Program-made: the position numbers and the translations under genes
The notes under the pieces: generated by a model
The model's database searches: none
What the model saw: only the letters and a program-made list of their open reading frames with translations
Told to the model about the DNA's origin: nothing
Shown: positions 8,698 to 17,785 of the stretch, piece after piece
Layout of the letters: each line of letters opens with the position of its first letter
Position numbering within the stretch: the first letter of the stretch is position 1
Source: Flavobacteriaceae bacterium
GTDB lineage: Bacteria > Bacteroidota > Bacteroidia > Flavobacteriales > Flavobacteriaceae
DNA length: 64,000 nt
Direction: 5' to 3'
Assembly: GCA_002694465.1 (NCBI GenBank)
Contig: NZMG01000035.1
Coordinates: 1 to 64,000 of the forward strand

Positions 8698-10084
8698 ATT
8701 GTTTTACAATTTTTATTATTTCAATTTCTCCAATATCATTAAATATTTTCACCAAATAAATTCCACTATTTAGAGAATTCAAATCCACTTTATTTTGGAA
8801 TAGGAAAGTTTTTAATTTTTGCCCATTGAAATTGAGAATCTCAATTTTATCTATTTGTTGATTAGTATTAATAGTCAGTACATCTTTTACCGGATTAGGA
8901 TATACTTCAATTTTATTTAAAAAATTATCACCGATTCCCAAAACTCCTAAATTTTCATACCAAGCAATTTTATTGTCATTTGAAGAGGCAGATAGGACAT
9001 CAATCCTATTATCACTATTTATGTAAGCTACTGAAATTTCTTGTGGAGTATCTACTAATTGTGTTACAGTAATTGGATTTTCAAAACTTCCATTATCATT
9101 TCTTATCCAAAATATCTCATCTTCCCCACTATTAGGACTACTGCTATATAGAATATCAATAAAACCATCGTTATTGACATCTGCCAATTCACTAGAAGCA
9201 ATATTAGAGTCCCAATTGATTTCATTATTACTCCAATTTTGACCTAATCCGTCTAGATTTTCAAGCCATAGAATTAATGAAGCTCCAAAATCAGTATCTT
9301 TTACAAATACAATATCATTATCTCCATCTAAATCAATATCATGGAGATGTATACCACCCTCATGTTCTAAATTGTGATATAAAAAGATTTGCTTTACTTC
9401 ACTAAAATTACCCATTCCATCTAAATTTTCGTACCAGCATACACCACTAAAACTTCCGAATCCCCTTCTAGCAATTACGATATCATTATCTCCGTCTCCG
9501 TCTAAGTCACCTGAAACTAAATACCTCATTAGTGGATATAAATTCTCATCGACAACTTGTTTATTTCCGAAAGTCCCAGAATTACTTAAGTTTTCGAACC
9601 AAATAATTTCTGATCCAAATTCTACATTAGAACATATAATATCCAGATAATTATCACCATTTACATCTTTTAAAATGAAGGAAACAACAAAATCTTCACT
9701 TTCAAAAATTGTATGAAATGTTTCAAAAAGACCTAAACCATTCATGTTTTCAATCCAATAAATATTTCCCGATGTTTGAAAAAGAATATCCTTATCCTCA
9801 TCACTGTCCATATCCCGAGCAATTATATTTATTATATTTTCAGTTAAATTATTTATGATAGTATTTTCACTTCCAAAATTACCTTCTCCGTCAATATTCT
9901 TGTACCAAGAAAGATGTCCTTGATAGTGCACAATTACATCTTCAAAAGAATCACCGTCTAAATCACCGCTTTTTACCCTAAATGCTTCTATTGCTGTATT
10001 AGAGATAACTTGCTGCTCTCCAAACTGAGCCAGAATGGTATTCGTAAATACCAAAAGTGTTATAATAAGTATTTGAATTTTCAT
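8696..10084 (-). CDS. secreted FG-GAP/VCBS repeat protein with T9SS sorting domain
   Basis: A 462-residue protein. Residues 1-19 form a signal peptide. About seven repeats follow, with DxDGDxxxD calcium-binding loops alternating with WYENxxGxGxFG strands, as in the VCBS/FG-GAP beta-propeller family. The last 80 residues (EVYPNPVKDVLTINT onward) are a type A sorting domain that targets proteins to the type IX secretion system, so it should reach the cell surface or medium. The ligand is unknown; such propellers often mediate adhesion or polysaccharide binding. It is a single gene facing the small membrane protein. Confidence 0.88.
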   Translation of the reverse strand: MKIQILIITLLVFTNTILAQFGEQQVISNTAIEAFRVKSGDLDGDSFEDVIVHYQGHLSWYKNIDGEGNFGSENTIINNLTENIINIIARDMDSDEDKDILFQTSGNIYWIENMNGLGLFETFHTIFESEDFVVSFILKDVNGDNYLDIICSNVEFGSEIIWFENLSNSGTFGNKQVVDENLYPLMRYLVSGDLDGDGDNDIVIARRGFGSFSGVCWYENLDGMGNFSEVKQIFLYHNLEHEGGIHLHDIDLDGDNDIVFVKDTDFGASLILWLENLDGLGQNWSNNEINWDSNIASSELADVNNDGFIDILYSSSPNSGEDEIFWIRNDNGSFENPITVTQLVDTPQEISVAYINSDNRIDVLSASSNDNKIAWYENLGVLGIGDNFLNKIEVYPNPVKDVLTINTNQQIDKIEILNFNGQKLKTFLFQNKVDLNSLNSGIYLVKIFNDIGEIEIIKIVKQ

Positions 10085-10146
10085 TGAAATCTTATTTTGT
10101 CTAATATTTTCTTGGGGAGATACTCAAAGGTAACAAAAATGTCAAT

Positions 10147-10208
10147 TAGAATGAGCACTACTACGTGAAGAATCTGAACAATGAGATTCCTCACTACACC
10201 CAGAATGA
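10147..10208. repeat. degenerate palindromic REP-like element
   Basis: The left arm (AGAATGAGCA...GAAGAATCT) and right arm (GAGATTCCTC...CAGAATGA) are imperfect inverted copies of the same unit, also seen as a single arm at 11281-11307. This 262-bp gap between the FG-GAP protein and the isomerase gene holds nothing else that I can identify apart from the promoter at 10316. Confidence 0.5.
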
Positions 10209-10315
10209 AAGGTGAATCTAGAATATAAAAATTAGATTTTATCTAATTCTTTAATCATTTCTTCTAAAATTTCAAATTAGCATTTCATCTCTTACCCAAA
10301 AGTAAACTGCAATTG

Positions 10316-10323
10316 TTACCTTT
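10316..10323 (+). promoter_or_regulatory. TAnnTTTG promoter element for the isomerase gene
   Basis: TACCTTTG lies 23 bp before ATG 10347. No clear TTG is present at the -33 position. Confidence 0.6.
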
Positions 10324-10346
10324 GCACCTCACAAAAAAGTAACACA

Positions 10347-11279
10347 ATGCAAGACGGTATTTACGCAAAAATCAATACGCCAAAAGGTGCTATTACTATA
10401 CAATTAACATACGATGTAACTCCAGGAACGGTGGGGAACTTTGTAGCCTTAGCCGAGGGAAACCTTGAAAATTCAGCCAAGCCACAAGGAACACCCTATT
10501 ACGACGGGTTAAAATTCCACCGAGTAATTCCAGATTTTATGATTCAAGGAGGTGACCCAGCAGGAACAGGAAGTGGTGGCCCAGGTTATAACTTTGATGA
10601 TGAGTTTCATCCTACCCTTCGGCACGATGGTCCAGGGGTATTGTCGATGGCAAATGCAGGTCCGGGAAGTAATGGAAGTCAGTTTTTTATCACACACGTA
10701 GCAACCCCATGGTTGGATAACAAACACACCGTATTTGGAAATGTGATAGAAGGACAAGATGTGGTAGATAGCATTGCACAAGGCGATACCATGGATACCA
10801 TAGAAATTATTAGAGTTGGGGCTGACGCTGAAAAGTGGAATGCCGTGGAAGCTTTTAGAAGTTTTAATGGAGCCAAAGCCGAAAGAGAAGCAGCGGCTAA
10901 AAAAGCACAGGAAGAATTGCTAACTAGCATTTCAGAGGGTTTTGAACAAACCGAAAGCGGACTCCGTTACCAAATCATACAAAAAGGGAATGGTGCCCAA
11001 GCCGAAGCAGGTAAAACGGTAGCTGTTCATTACAAAGGGATGTTTGCCGATGGGGGTGAGTTCGACAATTCCTTTAAACGTGGAGAACCTATCGAATTCC
11101 CTGTAGGAATGGGCAATGTGATTGCTGGATGGGATGAAGGAATTCAGTTGTTAAAAGTAGGAGACAAGGCACGATTTGTTATTCCGTCGCACTTAGCCTA
11201 CGGAAGTCGTGGAGCAGGAGGGGTGATTCCGCCAGACGCTACTTTGGTTTTTGATGTAGAATTAATGGATGTAAAATAG
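10347..11279 (+). CDS. cyclophilin-FKBP fusion peptidyl-prolyl isomerase
   Basis: A 310-residue protein with two unrelated prolyl isomerase folds. Residues 1 to about 165 are a cyclophilin with the active-site pattern [25 protein letters not shown] and the [10 protein letters not shown] strand. After an alanine/glutamate-rich helical linker, residues about 215-310 are an FKBP domain with [25 protein letters not shown] and [13 protein letters not shown]. Both active sites look intact. There is no signal peptide, so it is probably a cytoplasmic folding catalyst. Dual-family immunophilins in this order have been described in flavobacteria. It is monocistronic with its own promoter and terminator. 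Confidence 0.93.
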   Translation: MQDGIYAKINTPKGAITIQLTYDVTPGTVGNFVALAEGNLENSAKPQGTPYYDGLKFHRVIPDFMIQGGDPAGTGSGGPGYNFDDEFHPTLRHDGPGVLSMANAGPGSNGSQFFITHVATPWLDNKHTVFGNVIEGQDVVDSIAQGDTMDTIEIIRVGADAEKWNAVEAFRSFNGAKAEREAAAKKAQEELLTSISEGFEQTESGLRYQIIQKGNGAQAEAGKTVAVHYKGMFADGGEFDNSFKRGEPIEFPVGMGNVIAGWDEGIQLLKVGDKARFVIPSHLAYGSRGAGGVIPPDATLVFDVELMDVK

Positions 11280-11280
11280 T

Positions 11281-11307
11281 TGTCATTCAGAGCGAAGCGA
11301 AGAATCT
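11281..11307 (+). repeat. REP-like single arm
   Basis: The motif TCATTC.GAGCGAAGCGAAG followed by AATCT begins one base after the isomerase stop codon. It is a near-consensus copy of a short repeat arm widespread in Bacteroidetes genomes; a degenerate paired copy lies 1.1 kb upstream. Confidence 0.5.
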
Positions 11308-11319
11308 AAAAAAATAACC

Positions 11320-11350
11320 CAAAAATGCCTTTCAAAACGAGGGGCATTTT
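11320..11350 (+). terminator. isomerase terminator
   Basis: An 8-bp stem AAAATGCC/GGCATTTT with a 12-nt loop, followed by a T run. It overlaps the upstream ATG that the ORF track used for the next gene. Confidence 0.7.
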
Positions 11351-11363
11351 TTATTTTAGCAAG

Positions 11364-11900
11364 ATGGATATAGAACAATTAAAATTCCCCATTGGGAGAT
11401 TCAAAAAGCCAGAAACAATTTCGGCAGAAGACCTCAACGAAGCCATTAAAGTACTTCAAATTTTTCCAGAACAATTAAAGCTAATTACCTTAAATTTAAG
11501 GGAAGAGGTATTGGATAGTCCGTATCGTCCAGGAGGATGGACCATTCGCCAACTCATTCATCATATTAGCGATAGCCATCATCATTGTTACAATCGAATC
11601 CGTTGGACCCTAACCGAAGATAAACCTACCATAAAAGCATATAACCAAGATTCCTTTGCTAAAATGTTCGATTACCAAAAAGCGCCCATAGCTTGGTCCT
11701 TATCGCATATTGAAGCGGTGCATCAAAAGATAGTGTATATCCTTCAAAATCTTACAGACGAGCAGTGGGAGCGAGTTTTTATTCATCCTGAAAGCAAAGA
11801 AGAGGTCGGAATGAAACACTTAGCGATGCTATATTCATGGCATAGTATGCACCATTTTACGCACATTAAGAATGCATTGTTGATGTTGGGGAATGGGTGA
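11364..11900 (+). CDS. DinB/YfiT-family metal-dependent hydrolase or S-transferase
   Basis: A 178-residue four-helix DinB-fold protein. The likely metal ligands are in the HHISDSHHHCYNR segment and in the C-terminal WHSMHH motif. It resembles Bacillus YfiT, a predicted metal-dependent hydrolase, and the bacillithiol transferase group, also recognisable from the LKFPIGRF and RPGGWTIRQLIHHI patterns. The substrate is unknown. The track start at 11325 lies inside the preceding terminator, so ATG 11364 is chosen. Its stop codon TGA forms part of the first unit of a heptamer tandem repeat. Confidence 0.85.
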   Translation: MDIEQLKFPIGRFKKPETISAEDLNEAIKVLQIFPEQLKLITLNLREEVLDSPYRPGGWTIRQLIHHISDSHHHCYNRIRWTLTEDKPTIKAYNQDSFAKMFDYQKAPIAWSLSHIEAVHQKIVYILQNLTDEQWERVFIHPESKEEVGMKHLAMLYSWHSMHHFTHIKNALLMLGNG

Positions 11901-11964
11901 AGGGTAAAGGGTAAAGGGTAAAGGGTGAAGGGTGAAGGGTGAAAGGTGAAGGGTTAAAGGTGAA
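11895..11964. repeat. heptanucleotide tandem repeat, 10 units
   Basis: Ten head-to-tail copies of GGGTGAA and variants (GGGTAAA x3, GGGTGAA x4, AGGTGAA x2, GGGTTAA x1) occupy 70 bp. The first copy contains the stop codon of the YfiT-like gene. The copies differ by single substitutions, which indicates an older expansion. Confidence 0.9.
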
Positions 11965-12037
11965 ATCCAAATTAAACTAACTATTCTTAATTCTAATAAA
12001 ATAGTAGTATTGTATCTTGTAGCGTATCGGTCTTACA

Positions 12038-12592
12038 TTACTTCCACTTAATATTACAACCCATACTGGGTTTTTGGTCTTTACGCTGGGGATGATTATT
12101 AAGAATGTTATCCATGGCTTCACGTAAATCTCTACCGTTAAGTGGGATGCTATTTCCAGGGCGGGAATTATCTAATTGGCCTCGATACACCAATTTTAAT
12201 TCGGCATCAAATAAATAAAAATCGGGTGTGCAGGCAGCGTCATAGGCTTTTGCTACTTCCTGGGTTTCGTCGTATAAATACGGAAAGTTGTATCCTTCTT
12301 TTTGTGCGTGACGATACATGGCATCTGGACCGTCTTCAGGGTATTTTGAAGCATCATTACTACTTATTGCCACAAAGCTAAAACCGGTAACGCGATAGTC
12401 ATTACAAACTCTTATCAGTTCTTCATTTACATATTTTACATACGGACAATGATTGCAAATAAACATAATCACCGTGCCCTTTTCACCTCTTAATTGTTGA
12501 AGGGAATAGGTGTCTTTGGTCACAGTATCTACCAAAGAAAAGTCTGGAGCTACTGTACCTAATGGAAGCATATTGGAAGGAGTGAGTGCCAT
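12038..12592 (-). CDS. thioredoxin-fold redoxin (AhpC/TSA-like)
   Basis: A 184-residue soluble protein with a redoxin core and a CNHC motif at residues 46-49, a CxxC active site followed by the cis-proline strand TPDFYLF. It ends in MGCNIKWK, typical of this conserved thioredoxin-family group in Bacteroidetes. There is no signal peptide, so it probably acts as a cytoplasmic thiol peroxidase or disulfide reductase; its partner is unknown. Start ATG 12592. It stands alone, convergent with the YfiT-like gene across the tandem repeat. Confidence 0.85.
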   Translation of the reverse strand: MALTPSNMLPLGTVAPDFSLVDTVTKDTYSLQQLRGEKGTVIMFICNHCPYVKYVNEELIRVCNDYRVTGFSFVAISSNDASKYPEDGPDAMYRHAQKEGYNFPYLYDETQEVAKAYDAACTPDFYLFDAELKLVYRGQLDNSRPGNSIPLNGRDLREAMDNILNNHPQRKDQKPSMGCNIKWK

Positions 12593-12699
12593 AGTTTTTC
12601 TTTATTAGTTGAAAAGTACGAAGAAAGTTACAGCTAAAGAAATACTAAAGATTTGTTTGTACCATTTAATTGAAGTATCTTTTTGGTAATCAATATCGT

Positions 12700-13011
12700 A
12701 TGAAAAATTCATATAACACATTAGTAGAAGCTATAAAGGACCTTCAGGAAAGAGGTTATACAGTCGATTTTAATCTTCATGATGAAGGGCTTGAATCGAA
12801 AGATCAAAAGAAAATTTGGTGCTCAGACGATCTAGAAGTAGTTAAATACTATCGTTTTGAAGGAATGACGAGCCCCGATGACAGTTCCATATTATATGTT
12901 ATAGAAACCTGCGATTCACAAAAAGGATTGCTCGTAGACTCTTATGGAGCCACAGAAAGCAACGTCTCTCCCGAGATGATTAAAAAACTACGAATCACCC
13001 ATAGAGAATAG
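12700..13011 (+). CDS. small conserved protein, 103 aa (often labelled PRPP synthetase-like)
   Basis: The sequence matches a short flavobacterial family (repeated ERGYTVDFNL, FEGMTSPDDSSILYVI, LVDSYG) that databases often call phosphoribosylpyrophosphate synthetase. It is far too short for that enzyme and has no PRPP loop, so the name should not be taken as function. ATG 12700 is preferred over TTG 12670; a TATCTTTT box lies 17-24 bp before it. Its stop is one base from the stop of the convergent SulP gene, with no terminator between. Confidence 0.75.
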   Translation: MKNSYNTLVEAIKDLQERGYTVDFNLHDEGLESKDQKKIWCSDDLEVVKYYRFEGMTSPDDSSILYVIETCDSQKGLLVDSYGATESNVSPEMIKKLRITHRE

Positions 13012-13012
13012 A

Positions 13013-14629
13013 CTATACTTCGGCATCCAATAAATCGGTTACCACATGATAGCGTGGATCGTCAATGGCATTTTCGATAATAGTTTCAAACTCTGGATTC
13101 CACTTCAGCAATAGTATTTTACAATCGGGACTTAGGTGGGTAAGTTTAATGCTTTTCCCTTGTTCTAAATATTTATTAGCAACATTCCGAAGTGCTTCTA
13201 CACCCGAATGATCTGAAACTTTCGATTCCATAAAATCAATTTCAACATTCTGTGGGTCGTTTGCAATATCAAACTTTGAATTAAATGCCGTAGTAGAACC
13301 GAAAAATAACGGACCCCAAATTTCATAGACTTTAGTGCCATCTTCTTTGATGCTTTTACGTGCACGAATCATGGTGGCACTTTTCCATGCAAATACTAAT
13401 GCCGAAATTATTACCCCTGCAATCACTGCTACGGCTAAATCTTGCCAAACCGTGATGGCAGAAACTGCCAATAGTACAAAGGCATCGGACAAAGGAATTT
13501 TATGCAAAATTCGAAAACTACTCCAAGCAAATGTTCCAATAACCACCATAAACATTACACCAATCAGCGCCGCAATAGGAATTTGTTCAATTAAAGAAGA
13601 ACCAAAAAGAATAAAACACAGCAGGGCGATAGCCGCTATTGCACCCGATAGACGTCCGCGACCTCCTGAAGTAACATTAATAATCGATTGACCAATCATA
13701 GCACAACCTCCCATTCCGCCAAAGAGTCCGTTTAAGATGTTAGCGCCTCCTTGTGCTAAGCATTCACGGTTTCCACTTCCACGAGTTTCGGTGAGTTCGT
13801 CAATGAGGTTTAGGGTCATTAAGGATTCAATTAATCCAATAGCAGCTAAAATAAAGGCTGTAGATAGGATTAAATCCCAGTATCCTGTTATAGTACTGGT
13901 AAATTCGAAAAGCCCGTATTGAAAGGAGGGAAGCGATCCTTTTAATCCTTCACCGCCACCGTCTTTTATAAAGGAACCAACCGTGCTAACGTCTAGACTT
14001 CCGAAGATGGTAATACAAGCCACCACAATAATGGCAATTAAAGCAGCAGGAACTTTTTTGGTAAGTTTGGGTAAACCGAACATAATTCCCATTGTTAGGG
14101 CTATTAAGCCCAGCATGGTCCACAATTCGGCCCCTTGAATCCAATGAGTAGTGCCATCAACATTTTCTTTAAACATTCCCAGTTGCGACAGGAATATAAC
14201 TATAGCCAACCCGTTTACAAATCCCATCATCACAGGATGCGGAATCAATCTAACAAATTTTCCAAGCCGGAAAAGCCCCGCCAATATTTGAATAGCTCCC
14301 ACAAATAGCAGGGTGATAAATAGCCATTGTAATCCTAGGTTTTCGACAGGATTGTCCAGTGCGAGACCTACTTCATTTCCCTTTTGGATAAGATGGACCA
14401 TCACCACTGCCATAGCACCTGTTGCACCACTTATCATCCCTGGTCGACCACCAAACAGGGCAGTAACAATTCCCATCATAAAAGCTCCATAAAGCCCTAC
14501 GAGAGGGTCAATTCCTGCTACAAAGGCAAAAGCCACGGCTTCCGGAACTAAGGCTAATGCAACGGTAAGTCCCGAAAGAATATCATTTTTTGGGTTTTGC
14601 GTAAAATTTTTAATGGTGTTTTGCCACAT
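13013..14629 (-). CDS. SulP-family anion transporter with STAS domain
   Basis: A 538-residue inner-membrane transporter. The N-terminus has the SulP pattern DILSGLTVALALVPEAVAFA and IVTALFGGRPGMISGATGA, followed by about 11-12 membrane helices to residue 425, then a C-terminal STAS domain (about 430-538). SulP proteins carry sulfate, bicarbonate or other anions; the substrate cannot be assigned and no carbonic anhydrase gene is adjacent. The start is ATG 14629. A minus-strand TACCTTTG at 14659-14652 merges with a palindrome ending 3 bp before the start codon. Confidence 0.93.
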   Translation of the reverse strand: MWQNTIKNFTQNPKNDILSGLTVALALVPEAVAFAFVAGIDPLVGLYGAFMMGIVTALFGGRPGMISGATGAMAVVMVHLIQKGNEVGLALDNPVENLGLQWLFITLLFVGAIQILAGLFRLGKFVRLIPHPVMMGFVNGLAIVIFLSQLGMFKENVDGTTHWIQGAELWTMLGLIALTMGIMFGLPKLTKKVPAALIAIIVVACITIFGSLDVSTVGSFIKDGGGEGLKGSLPSFQYGLFEFTSTITGYWDLILSTAFILAAIGLIESLMTLNLIDELTETRGSGNRECLAQGGANILNGLFGGMGGCAMIGQSIINVTSGGRGRLSGAIAAIALLCFILFGSSLIEQIPIAALIGVMFMVVIGTFAWSSFRILHKIPLSDAFVLLAVSAITVWQDLAVAVIAGVIISALVFAWKSATMIRARKSIKEDGTKVYEIWGPLFFGSTTAFNSKFDIANDPQNVEIDFMESKVSDHSGVEALRNVANKYLEQGKSIKLTHLSPDCKILLLKWNPEFETIIENAIDDPRYHVVTDLLDAEV

Positions 14630-14631
14630 GA

Positions 14632-14659
14632 TTTTGCCGTTTAAAAAGCGGCAAAGGTA
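14632..14659 (-). promoter_or_regulatory. sulP promoter with overlapping palindrome
   Basis: On the minus strand the -7 box TACCTTTG overlaps the left arm of the inverted repeat TTTGCCG...CGGCAAA, whose right arm ends next to the start codon. The palindrome could be an operator or a start-site hairpin. Confidence 0.55.
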
Positions 14660-14693
14660 GGGGTTTCAAATAGGAGAGCCAATCAATTAGCGG

Positions 14694-15233
14694 CTAATTT
14701 ATGTAAGATTTAAACTCTTGAGAGAGCTCATTCTTAAGGTTTTTTACAGCACTTCCAAGGGCTATTTTGGAAATGAATAGGAAAATAAAAATGTAAATAA
14801 ACATTACTAGAATTGAAATTAGTAAAGGAGACGTATCTCCATCTTGAAACAAAAAAACAACTTGGGAAAGCACGGCAATACTTAGAAAAATCGAAAAGAA
14901 AATGATAAACGTTTTAATGTAGCCTCTAAAAGCATTAATAACGCAGGTGATGGTTATATCTCCATTATTCTCTTGAATACTTCCATCGGCAACGGCTAAA
15001 CCTCTTAAGAATTTAAATATTCTACGAAACCTCTTTATTTCAAATGTGTTTGTAGAGGTAATATTTCCTTTAAATGGTGTTTTATGGGAAGTAAAAGGTT
15101 CAAACCATTCTGCTACAAAATTAATTTCACCAGCCGTGGTGTTATTTTTAAATGACTCTAAGAATTTCTGTTTTGAAATAGGTAATTCCATTTCTAAGGT
15201 TTCTGAAGGAAAAAGTTTTTCAAAAATTTTCAT
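14694..15233 (-). CDS. hypothetical membrane protein, 179 aa
   Basis: I do not recognise this protein. The first 105 residues are soluble and the last third has two membrane helices (about 108-130 and 135-160). It starts 5 bp after the stop of the M14 carboxypeptidase gene on the same strand, so the two are probably cotranscribed. The ATG start gives the N-terminus MKIFEKLF. No function is assigned. Confidence 0.7.
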   Translation of the reverse strand: MKIFEKLFPSETLEMELPISKQKFLESFKNNTTAGEINFVAEWFEPFTSHKTPFKGNITSTNTFEIKRFRRIFKFLRGLAVADGSIQENNGDITITCVINAFRGYIKTFIIFFSIFLSIAVLSQVVFLFQDGDTSPLLISILVMFIYIFIFLFISKIALGSAVKNLKNELSQEFKSYIN

Positions 15234-15238
15234 ATAAC

Positions 15239-17758
15239 TTACATTTCATTGCCAAAGAAAATAGCATTCATCAACAACTTATTAGTTCCATACCAGAAGG
15301 CTCTAAAGTTGGTATTATCTGTAAAATATATTACACGCCCTCTTCCCAATCGATCTGTTTTAAAAGGCACTGTGTTTTTTAACAAGGATATATTTTTTGA
15401 AGAAATATACCCACTCAATAATGGACTTGAAGTATATTGAATAGGATTGTTATAACTGTCTTTATCTGCTTTTACAAACATAGTGGTGTTTCTAAAAAGG
15501 GGAAGTGTACTGTTTTTATACCCAAATGCAATTGGGTGGGAACGATCTAGTTTGGCTTCAAAAATAGCACCACCAATAACTTGAGCTCCGTAATAATCAC
15601 CTCGTTGTTCAAATGAAATGTTTTGTGCTGTATCCTTTTCAGTTTTTAATTCCATTTTTAGCAATTCGTTGCTGTTAAGCCATTTTCCAGAGTTTCTAAA
15701 AGCAATAAGATTTCCACCATTCTTGGTCCAGTCTTTTAATTTTTCGGTGGTGTTTTTGTCGGGACCACTGCCCCAAGTAGCTGGTAAAATGATATCGGTG
15801 TATTTGTTTAGATTCGTTCTGGAAAGATCATTGACATCTAATTTCGTAATTTTCATTTGGTAACGTGTGTCAAACAAATGCCAGATTTCGCCTGCATCAT
15901 ACGGATTAATTCCATCACCCACTAGCACAGCCACATTTTGAGGAGTAATCGCTCTAAATTCTCCACTGCCTAAATCAATACCTTGCGTTAATCCTGTAGC
16001 TACAGAAGTTATCGATACGCTAGCATCGCTACTTACTCTTTTTATAAAATTGAAAAGCTCCGCATCATTTAATTTCTGATTTTGAACAGGAATTAAAATA
16101 GTGCCATAATCATACTTCTTTCCTTCCACTGTAAAAGGCTGCATCGCTACTTTTACTCGAATATCATTTTCCAAAAGGGCATTTAAAGCCTTAGGGGCAT
16201 AGTACTCATGCCATTCCATTAAATAGGCATAAGCATTAGGGTTTGGAAGGGTTGGGGTTGGTAATTTTAAATCGGTAACTTCTAATCCCATTTGTACCGT
16301 GGAAGATTCTTCGAAATCTAAATTAAATGCCAGCGGAAACGACCAAGCGCTAATGTCGTAAAACAAGCTATCTTGAAAGGTAGTACGTTTCTCAAACATC
16401 GCATTGATTAAGCGAGATTGTTTTTGATTCTTTGGAATGGCAAAAGCATATCCCTTTTTAAAAGTCTTCCCTTTGAACGTGTAATCGGAATACAATTCAC
16501 GAAACTTAATTTTATGTCTTTGAAGGATTTCGGCCAAATGATAGGTTTTGGAGGCATCTTTTTCGTCACCAAAAACGATAACACGATTATCTTTTGAAGC
16601 TTCAGAACGAGCATTTGCATAAAAATCTCGCTGATAGTTTAGCATTTTGGTTCGCATACTTACAGCAGCTTCCAAGGTAGAAAGCGCGGCTGTAAATTGA
16701 TTCCGAATGGTATATGGAAAGGTTAAAATTCCGTTGTCACTTTCCTGTGCATGTCCGCGTGAAGAACCTTGTTCAAACAAAATTCCTACTGCTCCGTTAA
16801 TGTCTGGGAAGGTTGAGCCTTTACCGTAGTAAAAGTCATCGTAGTCTTCTTCGGTGTAATAAAAACTACCTAGTTTGTTAAATGCTTTTGCATGGAATTT
16901 ACCAATGGCCGCAGTTAATTCTTGGTTTTTCTTTGGTGTTAGTGGATGCGTTCTACTAGGAATCCCAGGTTGAAAGAAAAAGGTAGAATTAGTCCCCATC
17001 TCGTGATGGTCAGTTAAGATATTTGGATACCAATCGTGAAAGGTTTTAATACGTGCACGGCTTTCAGGTAATTGCGCAGGAAGCCAATCTCTGTTTAAAT
17101 CGAACCAATAATGGTTGGTGCGCCCACCTGGCCAAACCTCACTATATTCTCTATCGTTTGGATCTGGATTAATGTTTTGAGCCTTATGTTGATTCGCCCA
17201 TGTAGAAAAACGTTGGAGCCCGTCTGGGTTAAAAGAGGGATCAAAAAGAATCATGGTATTATTGAGCAGTTCATCAATTTTAGGACCTTGTGCTGCCGCT
17301 AAATAGTAGGCTACGGCTAAAGCGGCATTACTTCCGCTAGGTTCGTTTCCGTGGATGGAAAACCCTTGGTAAACCACAATAGGCATTGACTCTGTGGCTA
17401 AAGCATTAGAACCATTTTCGGTAAGTGCAACATGTTGTGCTTTTAGGGTTTCAATATTGTTATGATTGGAAGGCGAGGTTATGGTTAGCAGTAGGATAGG
17501 TCTACCTTCAAAGGTAGTACCGCGGCTTTCAATGGTTATTCGGTCACTCGCTTCAGCAAGAGCATACATATAATACACTAACTTGTCGTGGGTGATATGC
17601 CATTCGCCAACTTCGTGTCCTACAATACTTTTTGGGGTAGGAATATTTGGATTGTAGGTTACATCGGTTGGTAAATAGTACGATAAGTCGATTTTTTTGT
17701 CTTGCGAGTTTACTAAAATTGAAAAAAGTAAAACAAAAGCGAGTATAAATTTCTTCAT
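15239..17758 (-). CDS. secreted M14-family zinc carboxypeptidase
   Basis: An 839-residue protein with a signal peptide (residues 1-18). The peptidase M14 domain (about 40-380) has the zinc-binding HGNEPSG motif, DPSFNPDG, the downstream DHHEMG, and the catalytic-glutamate region FEQGSSRG. The C-terminal half (about 400-839) is an extension found in large flavobacterial M14 proteins, with a glutamine-amidotransferase-like fold suggested by ILPATWGSG and NLIAFRNSG. There is no type IX sorting domain, so it is probably periplasmic and removes C-terminal residues from peptides. It leads a two-gene unit with the 179-aa membrane protein. Confidence 0.9.
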   Translation of the reverse strand: MKKFILAFVLLFSILVNSQDKKIDLSYYLPTDVTYNPNIPTPKSIVGHEVGEWHITHDKLVYYMYALAEASDRITIESRGTTFEGRPILLLTITSPSNHNNIETLKAQHVALTENGSNALATESMPIVVYQGFSIHGNEPSGSNAALAVAYYLAAAQGPKIDELLNNTMILFDPSFNPDGLQRFSTWANQHKAQNINPDPNDREYSEVWPGGRTNHYWFDLNRDWLPAQLPESRARIKTFHDWYPNILTDHHEMGTNSTFFFQPGIPSRTHPLTPKKNQELTAAIGKFHAKAFNKLGSFYYTEEDYDDFYYGKGSTFPDINGAVGILFEQGSSRGHAQESDNGILTFPYTIRNQFTAALSTLEAAVSMRTKMLNYQRDFYANARSEASKDNRVIVFGDEKDASKTYHLAEILQRHKIKFRELYSDYTFKGKTFKKGYAFAIPKNQKQSRLINAMFEKRTTFQDSLFYDISAWSFPLAFNLDFEESSTVQMGLEVTDLKLPTPTLPNPNAYAYLMEWHEYYAPKALNALLENDIRVKVAMQPFTVEGKKYDYGTILIPVQNQKLNDAELFNFIKRVSSDASVSITSVATGLTQGIDLGSGEFRAITPQNVAVLVGDGINPYDAGEIWHLFDTRYQMKITKLDVNDLSRTNLNKYTDIILPATWGSGPDKNTTEKLKDWTKNGGNLIAFRNSGKWLNSNELLKMELKTEKDTAQNISFEQRGDYYGAQVIGGAIFEAKLDRSHPIAFGYKNSTLPLFRNTTMFVKADKDSYNNPIQYTSSPLLSGYISSKNISLLKNTVPFKTDRLGRGRVIYFTDNTNFRAFWYGTNKLLMNAIFFGNEM

Positions 17759-17785
17759 AGGTTATTTTATCAAAAGTTTTAAAGA

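Noticed and set aside
11895-11964. CRISPR-like array
   Set aside because: The units are 7 bp with no spacers, so this is a simple tandem repeat. No other regularly spaced repeats were seen in the window.
12670-12699. Upstream TTG start of the 103-aa gene
   Set aside because: The extra residues contain the promoter-like TATCTTTT box and are not part of the family pattern, which begins after ATG 12700.
12700-13011. PRPP synthetase function for the 103-aa protein
   Set aside because: The protein is a third of the needed size and lacks the PRPP-binding loop; the database name appears to be a propagated mistake.
13011-13015. Transcript collision signal between the 103-aa gene and sulP
   Set aside because: The stops are one base apart without a terminator, which is notable but common between convergent genes in compact genomes.
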